A stretch of DNA of 64,000 nucleotides from positions 14,767,001 through 14,831,000 of the forward strand of contig NC_079885.1 of the NCBI RefSeq assembly GCF_029227915.1, in the 5' to 3' direction. The position numbers were made by a program, and so were the translations under genes. The notes under the pieces were generated by a model that saw nothing but the letters and a program-made list of their open reading frames with translations, was not told the DNA's origin and ran no database searches. Below, piece after piece: positions 1 to 12,448 of this stretch. How positions within the stretch are numbered: the first letter of the stretch is position 1; each line of letters begins with the position of its first letter. Origin of the DNA: Hydractinia symbiolongicarpus (lineage: Eukaryota > Cnidaria > Hydrozoa > Anthoathecata > Hydractiniidae).

Positions 1-52
1 CGGGATAGTACTTGGATGGGGCACCGCCTGGGAACTCCTGGTGACGTAGGCT
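1..52 (+). rRNA. 5S rRNA copy 1, partial (gene bases 68-119), type B tail
   Basis: The 5' part lies outside the window. It carries the type B bases C89, A101 and T106. A private T111A breaks the A8-T111 pair of helix I. The spacer 53-502 follows and leads to a type A flank. Confidence 0.95.
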
Positions 53-502
53 ATTGACTTTTTCACGTTACATTATTTATCATTACGACTGTGACGTATC
101 TTTTTTACGCAATAGCCGCTGAGTAAATCAAGAAAGAGACAAGATTAGAAGTTGCTTTCCCTTCAAAACGGCTACAATCGTGCTGCAATAAATGCGCCAC
201 GTCGCAAATGAATGGATTACGAGCGTCAGACAAAGAAAATGGCGATGTACTTACTTTCCTAACTAACTTTGTCATATGAAAATTAAGTCTGAAAGTACCC
301 TAGATTGCCTTCGTTGGAACTTTTTACCGGAAATCATAAAGCGCATTATTGTCGTAAAGAATCGATAGCGCTTAAAAGGAGCTTTCAAATGCACATAAAC
401 ACGAACAATTTCCGATCACCCAGTCAAGAATTATGATCTTTAAAGTTCGAACCATTTTCGATGTAATGTGCTAATAAATCGTAGATATCTACCCGTATGT
501 TT

Positions 503-621
503 GTCTACGACCATACCACGATGAACACACCTGTTCTTGTCTGATCACGGAAGTTAAGCATCGTCGGGCCGGGATAGTACTTGGATGGGGGACCGCCTGG
601 GATCTCCCGGTGTCGTAGGCT
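503..621 (+). rRNA. 5S rRNA copy 2, type A with C36T, C40T
   Basis: Type A flank and tail. C36T and C40T lie in the helix III loop (CTTGTCTGATC) and are shared only with copies 7 and 10, marking a local repeat of about five and eight units. Confidence 0.96.
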
Positions 622-1071
622 ATTGACGTTTTCACGTTACATTATTTATCATCACGACTGTGACGTATCTTTTTTACGCAATAGCCGCCGAGTAAATCAA
701 GTAAGGGACATGATTAGAAGTTTCTTTCCCTTAAAAAGGGCTACAATCTTGCTGCAATAAATGCGCCACGTCGCAAATTAATGGATTAAGAGCGTCAGAT
801 AAAGAAAATGGCGATGTAGTTACTTTGCTAATTAACTTTGTCATATGAAAATTAAGTCTGAAAGTACCCTAGATTTCCTTCGTTGGAACTTTTTACCGGA
901 AATCTTAAAGCGCATGGTTGTCGTAAAGAATCGATAGCGCTTAAAAAGAGCTTTCAAATACACATAAACACGACCTATTCCGGATGATCCAGTCAAGAAA
1001 TATGACCTTTAAAGTTTGAACCATTTTCGATGTAATGTGCTAATAAATCGTAGATATCTGCCCGTTTGTTT

Positions 1072-1190
1072 GTCTACGACCATACCACGATGAACACACC
1101 TGTTTTCGTCCGATCACGGAAGTTAAGCATCGTCGGGCCGGGATAGTACTTGGATGGGGCACCGCCTGGGAACTCCTGGTGTCGTAGGCT
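1072..1190 (+). rRNA. 5S rRNA copy 3, type B with C34T
   Basis: Type B flank and tail. C34T is in the helix III loop and is otherwise seen only in G73 genes. Confidence 0.97.
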
Positions 1191-1640
1191 ATTGACTTTT
1201 TCACGTTACATTATTTATCATTACGACTGTGACGTATCTTTTTTACGCAATAGCCGCTGAGTAAATCAAGAAAGAGACATGATTAGAAGTTGCTTTCCCT
1301 TCAAAACAGCTACAATCGTGCTGCAATAAATGCGCCACGTCGCAAATGAATGGATTACGAGCGTCAGACAAAGAAAATGGCGATGTACTTACTTTGCTAA
1401 CTAACTTTGTCATATGAAAATTAAGTCTGAAAGTACCCTAGATTGCCTTCGTTGGAACTTTTTACCGGAAATCATAAAGCGCATTATTGTTGTAAAGAAT
1501 CGATAGCGCTTAAAAAGAGCTTTCAAATGCACATAAACACGACCTATTCCGGATGATCCAGTCAAGAAATATGACCTTTAAAGTTTGAACCATTTTCGAT
1601 GTAATGTGCTAATAAATCGTAGATATCTGCCCGTTTGTTT

Positions 1641-1759
1641 GTCTACGACCATACCACGATGAACACACCTGTTCTCGTCCGATCACGGAAGTTAAGCATC
1701 GTCGGGCCGGGATAGTACTTGGATGGGGCACCGCCTGGGAACTCCTGGTGTCGTAGGCT
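1641..1759 (+). rRNA. 5S rRNA copy 4, exact type B
   Basis: All helices are intact. Its flank is type B and the next two genes also have type B flanks, so the A/B alternation is lost here. Confidence 0.98.
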
Positions 1760-1765
1760 ATTGAC

Positions 1766-1770
1766 TTTTT
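1766..1770 (+). terminator. RNA polymerase III terminator, TTTTT (type B)
   Basis: Type B-tailed genes are followed by ATTGACTTTTTCAC, with five T bases from +7 to +11, a stronger terminator than the four-T version of type A. Confidence 0.75.
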
Positions 1771-2209
1771 CACGTTACATTATTTATCATTACGACTGTG
1801 ACGTATCTTTTTTACGCAATAGCCGCTGAGTAAATCAAGAAAGAGACATGATTAGAAGTTGCTTTCCCTTCAAAACAGCTACAATCGTGCTGCAATAAAT
1901 GCGCCACGTCGCAAATGAATGGATTACGAGCGTCAGACAAAGAAAATGGCGATGTACTTACTTTGCTAACTAACTTTGTCATATGAAAATTAAGTCTGAA
2001 AGTACCCTAGATTGCCTTCGTTGGAACTTTTTACCGGAAATCATAAAGCGCATTATTGTTGTAAAGAATCGATAGCGCTTAAAAAGAGCTTTCAAATGCA
2101 CATAAACACGACCTATTCCGGATGATCCAGTCAAGAAATATGACCTTTAAAGTTTGAACCATTTTCGATGTAATGTGCTAATAAATCGTAGATATCTGCC
2201 CGTTTGTTT

Positions 2210-2328
2210 GTCTACGACCATACCACGATGAACACACCTGTTCTCGTCCGATCACGGAAGTTAGGCATCGTCGGGCCGGGATAGTACTTGGATGGGGCAC
2301 CGCCTGGGAACTTCTGGTGTCGTAGGCT
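2210..2328 (+). rRNA. 5S rRNA copy 5, type B with A55G, C104T
   Basis: A55G (GTTAGGCATC) is private and falls in box A, so internal promoter strength may be reduced. C104T leaves a G-U pair in helix V. Confidence 0.96.
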
Positions 2329-2778
2329 ATTGACTTTTTCACGTTACATTATTTATCATTACGACTGTGACGTATCTTTTTTACGCAATAGCCGCTGAGT
2401 AAATCAAGAAAGAGACATGATTAGAAGTTGCTTTCCCTTCAAAACAGCTACAATCGTGCTGCAATAAATGCGCCACGTCGCAAATGAATGGATTACGAGC
2501 GTCAGACAAAGAAAATGGCGATGTACTTACTTTGCTAACTAACTTTGTCATATGAAAATTAAGTCTGAAAGTACCCTAGATTGCCTTCGTTGGAACTTTT
2601 TACCGGAAATCATAAAGCGCATTATTGTTGTAAAGAATCGATAGCGCTTAAAAAAAGCTTTCAAATGCACATAAACACGACCTATTCCGGATGATCCAGT
2701 CAAGAAATATGACCTTTAAAGTTTGAACCATTTTCGATGTAATGTGCTAATAAATCGTAGATATCTGCCCGTTTGTTT

Positions 2779-2897
2779 GTCTACGACCATACCACGATGA
2801 ACACACCTGTTCTCGTCCGATCACGGAAGTTAAGCATCGTCGGGCCGGGATAGTACTTGGATGGGGGACCACCTGGGATCTCCCGGTGTCGTAGGCT
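2779..2897 (+). rRNA. 5S rRNA copy 6, type B flank with type A tail, G93A
   Basis: The upstream flank is type B but the 3' half and following spacer are type A, so an exchange happened within or next to the gene. G93A affects the T84-G93 position of helix IV and box C. Confidence 0.96.
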
Positions 2898-3347
2898 ATT
2901 GACGTTTTCACGTTACATTATTTATCATCACGACTGTGACGTATCTTTTTTACGCAATATCCGCCGAGTAAATCAAGTAAGGGACATGATTAGAAGTTTC
3001 TTTCCCTTAAAAAGGGCTACAATCTTGCTGCAATAAATGCGCCACGTCGCAAATGAATGGATTACGAGCGTCAGATAAAGAAAATGGCGATGTACTTACT
3101 TTCCTAACTAACTTTGTCATATGAAAATTAAGTCTGAAAGTACCCTAGATTGCCTTCGTTGGAACTTTTTACCGGAAATCATAAAGCGCATTATTGTCGT
3201 AAAGAATCGATAGCGCTTAAAAGGAGCTTTCAAATGCACATAAACACGAACAATTTCCGATCACCCAGTCAAGAATTATGATCTTTAAAGTTCGAACCAT
3301 TTTCGATGTAATGTGCTAATAAATCGTAGATATCTACCCGTATGTTT

Positions 3348-3466
3348 GTCTACGACCATACCACGATGAACACACCTGTTCTTGTCTGATCACGGAAGTT
3401 AAGCATCGTCGGGCCGGGATAGTACTTGGATGGGGGACCGCCTGGGATCTCCCGGTGTCGTAGGCT
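3348..3466 (+). rRNA. 5S rRNA copy 7, type A with C36T, C40T
   Basis: Same gene as copy 2. It is followed by the only spacer with a 2-bp deletion. Confidence 0.96.
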
Positions 3467-3914
3467 ATTGACGTTTTCACGTTACATTATTTATCATCAC
3501 GACTGTGACGTATCTTTTTTACGCAATAGCCGCCGAGTAAATCAAGTAAGGGACATGATTAGAAGTTTCTTTCCCTTAAAAAGGGCTACAATCTTGCTGC
3601 AATAAATGCGCCACGTCGCAAATTAATGGATTAAGAGCGTCAGATAAAGAAAATGGCGATGTAGTTACTTTGCTAATTAACTTTGTCATATGAAAATTAA
3701 GTCTGAAAGTACCCTAGTTCCTTCGTTGGAACTTTTTACCGGAAATCTTAAAGCGCATGGTTGGTGTAAAGAATCGATAGCGCTTAAAAAGAGCTTTCAA
3801 ATACACATAAACACGACCTATTCCGGATGATCCAGTCAAGAAATATGACCTTTAAAGTTTGAACCATTTTCGATGTAATGTGCTAATAAATCGTAGATAT
3901 CTGCCCGTTTGTTT
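3467..3914 (+). repeat. Spacer with 2-bp deletion (448 bp)
   Basis: This is the only spacer in the window whose length departs from 450. ACCCTAG is followed directly by TTCCTTCG near 3718, where related spacers have two further bases (AT). It also has TTGGTGTAAAG where relatives have TTGTCGTAAAG. Confidence 0.85.
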
Positions 3915-4032
3915 GTCTACGACCATACCACGATGAACACACCTGTTCTCGTCCGATCACGGAAGTTAAGCATCGTCGGGCCGGATAGTACTTGGATGGG
4001 GCACCGCCTGGGAACTCCTGGTGTCGTAGGCT
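3915..4032 (+). rRNA. 5S rRNA copy 8, type B, 118 nt with one G deleted
   Basis: One G of bases 69-71 is missing (GGGCCGGATAG), shortening helix V and the intermediate element. Probably impaired as rRNA and as promoter. Confidence 0.95.
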
Positions 4033-4482
4033 ATTGACTTTTTCACGTTACATTATTTATCATTACGACTGTGACGTATCTTTTTTACGCAATAGCCGCT
4101 GAGTAAATCAAGAAAGAGACATGATTAGAAGTTGCTTTCCCTTCAAAACAGCTACAATCGTGCTGCAATAAATGCGCCACGTCGCAAATGAATGGATTAC
4201 GAGCGTCAGACAAAGAAAATGGCGATGTACTTACTTTGCTAACTAACTTTGTCATATGAAAATTAAGTCTGAAAGTACCCTAGATTGCCTTCGTTGGAAC
4301 TTTTTACCGGAAATCATAAAGCGCATTATTGTTGTAAAGAATCGATAGCGCTTAAAAAGAGCTTTCAAATGCACATAAACACGACCTATTCCGGATGATC
4401 CAGTCAAGAAATATGACCTTTAAAGTTTGAACCATTTTCGATGTAATGTGCTAATAAATCGTAGATATCTGCCCGTTTGTTT

Positions 4483-4601
4483 GTCTACGACCATACCACG
4501 ATGAACACACCTGTTCTCGTCCGATCACGGAAGTTAAGCATCGTCGGGCCGGGATAGTACTTGGATGGGGCACCGCCTGGGAACTCCTGGTGTCGTAGGC
4601 T
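4483..4601 (+). rRNA. 5S rRNA copy 9, exact type B
   Basis: Undamaged type B gene with type B flank; the following beta spacer ends in a type A flank. Confidence 0.98.
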
Positions 4602-5051
4602 ATTGACTTTTTCACGTTACATTATTTATCATTACGACTGTGACGTATCTTTTTTACGCAATAGCCGCTGAGTAAATCAAGAAAGAGACATGATTAGAAG
4701 TTGCTTTCCCTTCAAAACAGCTACAATCGTGCTGCAATAAATGCGCCACGTCGCAAATGAATGGATTACGAGCGTCAGACAAAGAAAATGGCGATGTACT
4801 TACTTTGCTAACTAACTTTGTCATATGAAAATTAAGTCTGAAAGTACCCTAGATTGCCTTCGTTGGAACTTTTTACCGGAAATCATAAAGCGCATTATTG
4901 TCGTAAAGAATCGATAGCGCTTAAAAGGAGCTTTCAAATGCACATAAACACGAACAATTTCCGATCACCCAGTCAAGAATTATGATCTTTAAAGTTCGAA
5001 CCATTTTCGATGTAATGTGCTAATAAATCGTAGATATCTACCCGTATGTTT

Positions 5052-5170
5052 GTCTACGACCATACCACGATGAACACACCTGTTCTTGTCTGATCACGGA
5101 AGTTAAGCATCGTCGGGCCGGGATAGTACTTGGATGGGGCACCGCCTGGGATCTCCCGGTGTCGTAGGCT
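5052..5170 (+). rRNA. 5S rRNA copy 10, type A with C36T, C40T and type B base C89
   Basis: The gene resembles copies 2 and 7 but has C89 with T101 and C106. That suggests a short conversion tract or recombinant junction between bases 40 and 101. Confidence 0.96.
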
Positions 5171-5620
5171 ATTGACGTTTTCACGTTACATTATTTATCA
5201 TCACGACTGTGACGTATCTTTTTTACGCAATAGCCGCCGAGTAAATCAAGTAAGGGACATGATTAGAAGTTTCTTTCCCTTAAAAAGGGCTACAATCTTG
5301 CTGCAATAAATGCGCCACGTCGCAAATTAATGGATTAAGAGCGTCAGATAAAGAAAATGGCGATGTAGTTACTTTGCTAATTAACTTTGTCATATGAAAA
5401 TTAAGTCTGAAAGTACCCTAGATTTCCTTCGTTGGAACTTTTTACCGGAAATCTTAAAGCGCATGGTTGTCGTAAAGAATCGATAGCGCTTAAAAAGAGC
5501 TTTCAAATACACATAAACACGACCTATTCCGGATGATCCAGTCAAGAAATATGACCTTTAAAGTTTGAACCATTTTCGATGTAATGTGCTAATAAATCGT
5601 AGATATCTGCCCGTTTGTTT

Positions 5621-5739
5621 GTCTACGACCATACCACGATGAACACACCTGTTCTCGTCCGATCACGGAAGTTAAGCATCGTCGGGCCGGGATAGTACTT
5701 GGATGGGGCACCGCCTGGGAACTCCTGGTGTCGTAGGCT
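5621..5739 (+). rRNA. 5S rRNA copy 11, exact type B
   Basis: Undamaged; begins a run of four consecutive genes with type B flanks. Confidence 0.98.
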
Positions 5740-6189
5740 ATTGACTTTTTCACGTTACATTATTTATCATTACGACTGTGACGTATCTTTTTTACGCAAT
5801 AGCCGCTGAGTAAATCAAGAAAGAGACATGATTAGAAGTTGCTTTCCCTTCAAAACAGCTACAATCGTGCTGCAATAAATGCGCCACGTCGCAAATGAAT
5901 GGATTACGAGCGTCAGACAAAGAAAATGGCGATGTACTTACTTTGCTAACTAACTTTGTCATATGAAAATTAAGTCTGAAAGTACCCTAGATTGCCTTCG
6001 TTGGAACTTTTTACCGGAAATCATAAAGCGCATTATTGTTGTAAAGAATCGATAGCGCTTAAAAAGAGCTTTCAAATGCACATAAACACGACCTATTCCG
6101 GATGATCCAGTCAAGAAATATGACCTTTAAAGTTTGAACCATTTTCGATGTAATGTGCTAATAAATCGTAGATATCTGCCCGTTTGTTT

Positions 6190-6308
6190 GTCTACGACCA
6201 TACCACGATGAACACACCTGTTCTCGTCCGATCACGGAAGTTAAGCATCGTCGGGCCGGGATAGTACTTGGATGGGGCACCGCCTGGGAACTCCTGGTGT
6301 CGTAGGCT
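6190..6308 (+). rRNA. 5S rRNA copy 12, exact type B
   Basis: Undamaged; spacers on both sides are beta-left and alpha-right hybrids, as after copies 3 to 5. Confidence 0.98.
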
Positions 6309-6758
6309 ATTGACTTTTTCACGTTACATTATTTATCATTACGACTGTGACGTATCTTTTTTACGCAATAGCCGCTGAGTAAATCAAGAAAGAGACATGA
6401 TTAGAAGTTGCTTTCCCTTCAAAACAGCTACAATCGTGCTGCAATAAATGCGCCACGTCGCAAATGAATGGATTACGAGCGTCAGACAAAGAAAATGGCG
6501 ATGTACTTACTTTGCTAACTAACTTTGTCATATGAAAATTAAGTCTGAAAGTACCCTAGATTGCCTTCGTTGGAACTTTTTACCGGAAATCATAAAGCGC
6601 ATTATTGTTGTAAAGAATCGATAGCGCTTAAAAAGAGCTTTCAAATGCACATAAACACGACCTATTCCGGATGATCCAGTCAAGAAATATGACCTTTAAA
6701 GTTTGAACCATTTTCGATGTAATGTGCTAATAAATCGTAGATATCTGCCCGTTTGTTT

Positions 6759-6877
6759 GTCTACGACCATACCACGATGAACACACCTGTTCTCGTCCGA
6801 TCACGGAAGTTAAGCATCGTCGGGCCGGGATAGTACTTGGATGGGGGACCCCCTGGGATCTCCCGGTGTCGTAGGCT
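6759..6877 (+). rRNA. 5S rRNA copy 13, type B flank with type A tail, G93C
   Basis: Private G93C gives ACCCCCTGGG in box C and removes the T84-G93 pair. Same flank/tail combination as copy 6. Confidence 0.96.
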
Positions 6878-7327
6878 ATTGACGTTTTCACGTTACATTA
6901 TTTATCATCACGACTGTGACGTATCTTTTTTACGCAATAGCCGCCGAGTAAATCAAGTAAGGGACATGATTAGAAGTTTCTTTCCCTTAAAAAGGGCTAC
7001 AATCTTGCTGCAATAAATGCGCCACGTCGCAAATGAATGGATTACGAGCGTCAGATAAAGAAAATGGCGATGTAGTTACTTTGCTAACTAACTTTGTCAT
7101 ATGAAAATTAAGTCTGAAAGTACCCTAGATTGCCTTCGTTGGAACTTTTTACCGGAAATCATAAAGCGCATTATTGTTGTAAAGAATCGATAGCGCTTAA
7201 AAAGAGCTTTCAAATGCACATAAACACGACATATTCCGGATGATCCAGTCAAGAAATACGACCTTTAAAGTTTGAACCATTTTCGATGTAATGTGCTAAT
7301 AAATCGTAGATATCTGCCCGTTTGTTT

Positions 7328-7446
7328 GTCTACGACCATACCACGATGAACACACCTGTTCTCGTCCGATCACGGAAGTTAAGCATCGTCGGGCCGGGAT
7401 AGTACTTGGATGGGGCACCGCCTGGGAACTCCTGGTGTCGTAGGCT
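7328..7446 (+). rRNA. 5S rRNA copy 14, exact type B
   Basis: Undamaged. Regular A/B alternation starts from here. Confidence 0.98.
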
Positions 7447-7896
7447 ATTGACTTTTTCACGTTACATTATTTATCATTACGACTGTGACGTATCTTTTTT
7501 ACGCAATAGCCGCTGAGTAAATCAAGAAAGAGACATGATTACAAGTTGCTTTCCCTTCAAAACGGCTACAATCGTGCTGCAATAAATGCGCCACGTCGCA
7601 AATGAATGGATTACGAGCGTCAGACAAAGAAAATGGCGATGTACTTACTTTGCTAACTAACTTTGTCATATGAAAATTAAGTCTGAAAGTACCCTAGATT
7701 GCCTTCGTTGGAACTTTTTACCGGAAATCTTAAAGCGCATTATTGTCGTAAAGAATCGATAGCGCTTAAAAGGAGCTTTCAAATGCACATAAACACGAAC
7801 TATTTCCGATCACCCAGTCAAGAATTATGATCTTTAAAGTTCGAACCATTTTCGATGTAATGTGCTAATAAATCGTAGATATCTACCCGTATGTTT

Positions 7897-8015
7897 GTCT
7901 ACGACCATACCACGATGAACACACCTGTTCTCGTCCGATCACGGAAGTTAAGAATCGTCGGGCCGGGATAGTACTTGGATGGGGGACCGCCTGGGATCTC
8001 CCGGTGTCGTAGGCT
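7897..8015 (+). rRNA. 5S rRNA copy 15, A57 class (type A)
   Basis: C57A (TTAAGAATCG) removes the G21-C57 closing pair of helix II and alters box A. Type A flank and tail. Confidence 0.96.
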
Positions 8016-8465
8016 ATTGACGTTTTCACGTTACATTATTTATCATCACGACTGTGACGTATCTTTTTTACGCAATAGCCGCCGAGTAAATCAAGTAAGG
8101 GACATGATTAGAAGTTTCTTTCCCTTAAAAAGGGCTACAATCTTGCTGCAATAAATGCGCCACGTCGCAAATGAATGGATTAAGAGCGTCAGATAAAGAA
8201 AATGGCGATGTAGTTACTTTGCTAACTAACTTTGTCATATGAAAATTAAGTCTGAAAGTACCCTAGATTGCCTTCGTTGGAACTTTTTACCGGAAATCAT
8301 AAAGCGCATTATTGTTGTAAAGAATCGATAGCGCTTAAAAAGAGCTTTCAAATGCACATAAACACGACATATTCCGGATGATCCAGTCAAGAAATACGAC
8401 CTTTAAAGTTTGAACCATTTTCGATGTAATGTGCTAATAAATCGTAGATATCTGCCCGTTTGTTT

Positions 8466-8584
8466 GTCTACGACCATACCACGATGAACACACCTGTTCT
8501 CGTCCGATCACGGAAGTTAAGCATCGTCGGGCCGGGATAGTACTTGGATGGGGCACCGCCTGGGAACTCCTGGTGTCGTAGGCT
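8466..8584 (+). rRNA. 5S rRNA copy 16, exact type B
   Basis: Undamaged, between two A57 genes. Confidence 0.98.
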
Positions 8585-9034
8585 ATTGACTTTTTCACGT
8601 TACATTATTTATCATTACGACTGTGACGTATCTTTTTTACGCAATAGCCGCTGAGTAAATCAAGAAAGAGACATGATTACAAGTTGCTTTCCCTTCAAAA
8701 CGGCTACAATCGTGCTGCAATAAATGCGCCACGTCGCAAATGAATGGATTACGAGCGTCAGACAAAGAAAATGGCGATGTACTTACTTTGCTAACTAACT
8801 TTGTCATATGAAAATTAAGTCTGAAAGTACCCTAGATTGCCTTCGTTGGAACTTTTTACCGGAAATCTTAAAGCGCATTATTGTCGTAAAGAATCGATAG
8901 CGCTTAAAAGGAGCTTTCAAATGCACATAAACACGAACTATTTCCGATCACCCAGTCAAGAATTATGATCTTTAAAGTTCGAACCATTTTCGATGTAATG
9001 TGCTAATAAATCGTAGATATCTACCCGTATGTTT

Positions 9035-9153
9035 GTCTACGACCATACCACGATGAACACACCTGTTCTCGTCCGATCACGGAAGTTAAGAATCGTCGGG
9101 CCGGGATAGTACTTGGATGGGGGACCGCCTGGGATCTCCCGGTGTCGTAGGCT
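9035..9153 (+). rRNA. 5S rRNA copy 17, A57 class (type A)
   Basis: C57A as in copy 15. It opens the segment repeated at 13018. Confidence 0.96.
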
Positions 9154-9603
9154 ATTGACGTTTTCACGTTACATTATTTATCATCACGACTGTGACGTAT
9201 CTTTTTTACGCAATAGCCGCCGAGTAAATCAAGTAAGGGACATGATTAGAAGTTTCTTTCCCTTAAAAAGGGCTACAATCTTGCTGCAATAAATGCGCCA
9301 CGTCGCAAATGAATGGATTAAGAGCGTCAGATAAAGAAAATGGCGATGTAGTTACTTTGCTAATTAACTTTGTCATATGAAAATTAAGTCTGCAAGTACC
9401 CTAGATTGCCTTCGTTGGAACTTTTTACCGGAAATCATAAAGCGCATTATTGTTGTAAAGAATCGATAGCGCTTAAAAAGAGCTTTCAAATGCACATAAA
9501 CACGACCTATTCCGGATGATCCAGTCAAGAAATACGACCTTTAAAGTTTGAACCATTTTCGATGTAATGTGCTAATAAATCGTAGATATCTGCCCGTTTG
9601 TTT

Positions 9604-9722
9604 GTCTACGACCATACCACGATGAACACACCTGTTCTCGTCCGATCACGGAAGTTAAGCATCGTCGGGCCGGGATAGTACTTGGATGGGGCACCGCCTG
9701 GGAACTCCTGGTGTCGTAGGCT
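9604..9722 (+). rRNA. 5S rRNA copy 18, exact type B
   Basis: Undamaged; partner of copy 25 in the 3,983-bp repeat. Confidence 0.98.
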
Positions 9723-10172
9723 ATTGACTTTTTCACGTTACATTATTTATCATTACGACTGTGACGTATCTTTTTTACGCAATAGCCGCTGAGTAAATCA
9801 AGAAAGAGACATGATTACAAGTTACTTTCCCTTCAAAACGGCTACAATCGTGCTGCAATAAATGCGCCACGTCGCAAATGAATGGATTACGAGCGTCAGA
9901 CAAAGAAAATGGCGATGTACTTACTTTGCTAACTAACTTTGTCATATGAAAATTAAGTTTGAAAGTACCCTAGATTGCCTTCGTTGGAACTTTTTACCGG
10001 AAATCTTAAAGCGCATTATTGTCGTAAAGAATCGATAGCGCTTAAAAGGAGCTTTCAAATGCACATAAACACGAACTATTTCCGATCACCCAGTCAAGAA
10101 TTATGATCTTTAAAGTTCGAACCATTTTCGATGTAATGTGCTAATAAATCGTAGATATCTACCCGTATGTTT

Positions 10173-10291
10173 GTCTACGACCATACCACGATGAACACAC
10201 CTGTTCTCGTCCGATCACGGAAGTTAAGCATCGTTGGGCCGGGATAGTACTTGGATGGGGGACCGCCTGGGATCTCCCGGTGTCGTAGGCT
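10173..10291 (+). rRNA. 5S rRNA copy 19, type A with C63T
   Basis: C63T changes the bulged base of helix II within box A (ATCGTTGGG), shared only with copy 26. The spacer begins with a private ATTGTCG. Confidence 0.96.
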
Positions 10292-10741
10292 ATTGTCGTT
10301 TTCACGTTACATTATTTATCATCACGACTGTGACGTATCTTTTTTACGCAATAGCCGCCGAGTAAATCAAGTAAGGGACATGATTAGAAGTTTCTTTCCC
10401 TTAAAAAGGGCTACAATCTTGCTGCAATAAATGCGCCACGTCGCAAATGAATGGATTACGAGCGTCAGATAAAGAAAATGGCGATGTAGTTACTTTGCTA
10501 ACTAACTTTGTCATATGAAAATTAAGTCTGAAAGTACTCTAGATTGCCTTCGTTGGAACTTTTTACCGGAAATCATAAAGCGCATTATTGTTGTAAAGAA
10601 TCGATAGCGCTTAAAAAGAGCTTTCAAATGCACATAAACACGACATATTCCGGATGATCCAGTCAAGAAATACGACCTTTAAAGTTTGAACCATTTTCGA
10701 TGTAATGTGCTAATAAATCGTAGATATCTGCCCGTTTGTTT

Positions 10742-10860
10742 GTCTACGACCATACCACGATGAACACACCTGTTCTCGTCCGATCACGGAAGTTAAGCAT
10801 CGTCGGGCCGGGATAGTACTTGGATGGGGGACCGCCTCGGAACTCCTGGTGTCGTAGGCT
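10742..10860 (+). rRNA. 5S rRNA copy 20, C97 class
   Basis: Type B flank with G97C, T101A, C106T and G89. G97C is the last base of box C. The following spacer has several private changes (TCATGTTACATTTTTTATC, GACGTGTC). Confidence 0.96.
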
Positions 10861-11310
10861 ATTGACTTTTTCATGTTACATTTTTTATCATTACGACTGT
10901 GACGTGTCTTTTTTACGCAATAGCTGCTGAGTAAATGAAGAAAGAGACATGATTAGAAGTTGCTTTCCCTTCAAAACGGCTACAATCGTGCTGCAATAAA
11001 TGCGCCACGTCGCAAATGAATGGATTACGAGCGTCAGACAAGGAAAATGACGAAGTAGTTACTTTGCTAATTAACTTTGTCATATGAAAATTAAGTCTGA
11101 AAGTACTCTAGATTGCCTTCGTTGGAACTTTTTACCCGTAATCTTAAAGCGCATGGTTGTCGTAAATAATGGATAGCGCTGGAAAAGAGCTTTCAAATGC
11201 ACATAAACACGACCTATTTCGGATAATCCAGTCAAGAAATATGACCTTTAAAGTTTAAACCATTAACGATGTAATGTGCTAATAAATCGTAGATATCTGC
11301 CCGTTTGTTT

Positions 11311-11429
11311 GTCTACGACCATACCACGATGAACACACCTGTTCTTGTCCCATCACGGAAGTTAAGCATCGTCGGGGCGGGATAGTACTTGGATGGGGCA
11401 CCGCCTGGGAACTCCTGGTGTCGTAGGCT
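11311..11429 (+). rRNA. 5S rRNA copy 21, G67-class 5' part with type B tail
   Basis: C36T, G41C and C67G mark the G67 class, but C89, A101 and T106 and the beta spacer are type B. An exchange between gene bases 67 and 89 (11377-11399) is the simplest explanation. C67G breaks the first pair of helix V. Confidence 0.96.
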
Positions 11430-11879
11430 ATTGACTTTTTCACGTTACATTATTTATCATTACGACTGTGACGTATCTTTTTTACGCAATAGCCGCTGAG
11501 TAAATCAAGAAAGAGACATGATTACAAGTTGCTTTCCCTTCAAAACGGCTACAATCGTGCTGCAATAAATGCGCCACGTCGCAAATGAATGGATTACGAG
11601 CGTCAGACAAAGAAAATGGCGATGTACTTACTTTGCTAACTAACTTTGTCATATGAAAATTAAGTTTGAAAGTACCCTAGATTGCCTTCGTTGGAACTTT
11701 TTACCGGAAATCTTAAAGCGCATTATTGTCGTAAAGAATCGATAGCGCTTAAAAGGAGCTTTCAAATGCACATAAACACGAACTATTTCCGATCACCCAG
11801 TCAAGAATTATGATCTTTAAAGTTCGAACCATTTTCGATGTAATGTGCTAATAAATCGTAGATATCTACCCGTATGTTT

Positions 11880-11998
11880 GTCTACGACCATACCACGATG
11901 AACACACCTGTTCTCGTCCGATCACGGAAGTTAAGCATCGTCGGGCCGGGATAGTACTTGGATGGGGGACCACCTGGGATCTCCCGGTGTCGTAGGCT
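11880..11998 (+). rRNA. 5S rRNA copy 22, type A with G93A
   Basis: GACCACCTGGG in box C. The same gene occurs as copies 32 and 45, whose right neighbours also match. Confidence 0.96.
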
Positions 11999-12448
11999 AT
12001 TGACGTTTTCACGTTACATTATTTATCATCACGACTGTGACGTATCTTTTTTACGCAATAGCCGCCGAGTAAATCAAGTAAGGGACATGATTAGAAGTTT
12101 CTTTCCCTTAAAAAGGGCTACAATCTTGCTGCAATAAATGCGCCACGTCGCAAATGAATGGATTACGAGCGTCAGATAAAGAAAATGGCGATGTAGTTAC
12201 TTTGCTAACTAACTTTGTCATATGAAAATTAAGTCTGAAAGTACCCTAGATTGCCTTCGTTGGAACTTTTTACCGGAAATCATAAAGCGCATTATTGTTG
12301 TAAAGAATCGATAGCGCTTAAAAAGAGCTTTCAAATGCACATAAACACGACATATTCCGGATGATCCAGTCAAGAAATACGACCTTTAAAGTTTGAACCA
12401 TTTTCGATGTAATGTGCTAATAAATCGTAGATATCTGCCCGTTTGTTT

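Larger units (their letters stand above)
9035..11377 (+). repeat. Segment duplicated at 13018-15360 (offset 3,983 = 7 units)
   Basis: Gene order A57, B, C63T, C97, G67 5' part is repeated with shared private spacer changes AAGGAAAATGACGAAG and GCGCTGGAAAAGAGC. The correspondence ends inside the gene at 11311, whose 3' part is type B whereas its partner at 15294 is type A with C102A. Confidence 0.8.

Noticed and set aside
661-669. TGACGTAT as a CRE-like regulatory site downstream of each gene
   Set aside because: It is short and repeated simply because the unit is repeated; no independent support for function.
711-745. CCCTT-AAA-AAGGG inverted repeat as a terminator or small RNA hairpin
   Set aside because: Only five base pairs, absent from beta spacers, and well past the T-run terminators. 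The CCCTTACAAAGGG version changes only the loop, which is weak evidence of selection.
841-905. Spliced-leader or U-snRNA gene in the spacer, suggested by GGAACTTTTTACC
   Set aside because: The U-rich run lacks the Sm-site form (A/G-A-U4-6-G-A/G), and no leader with splice donor or snRNA core motifs is visible near it.
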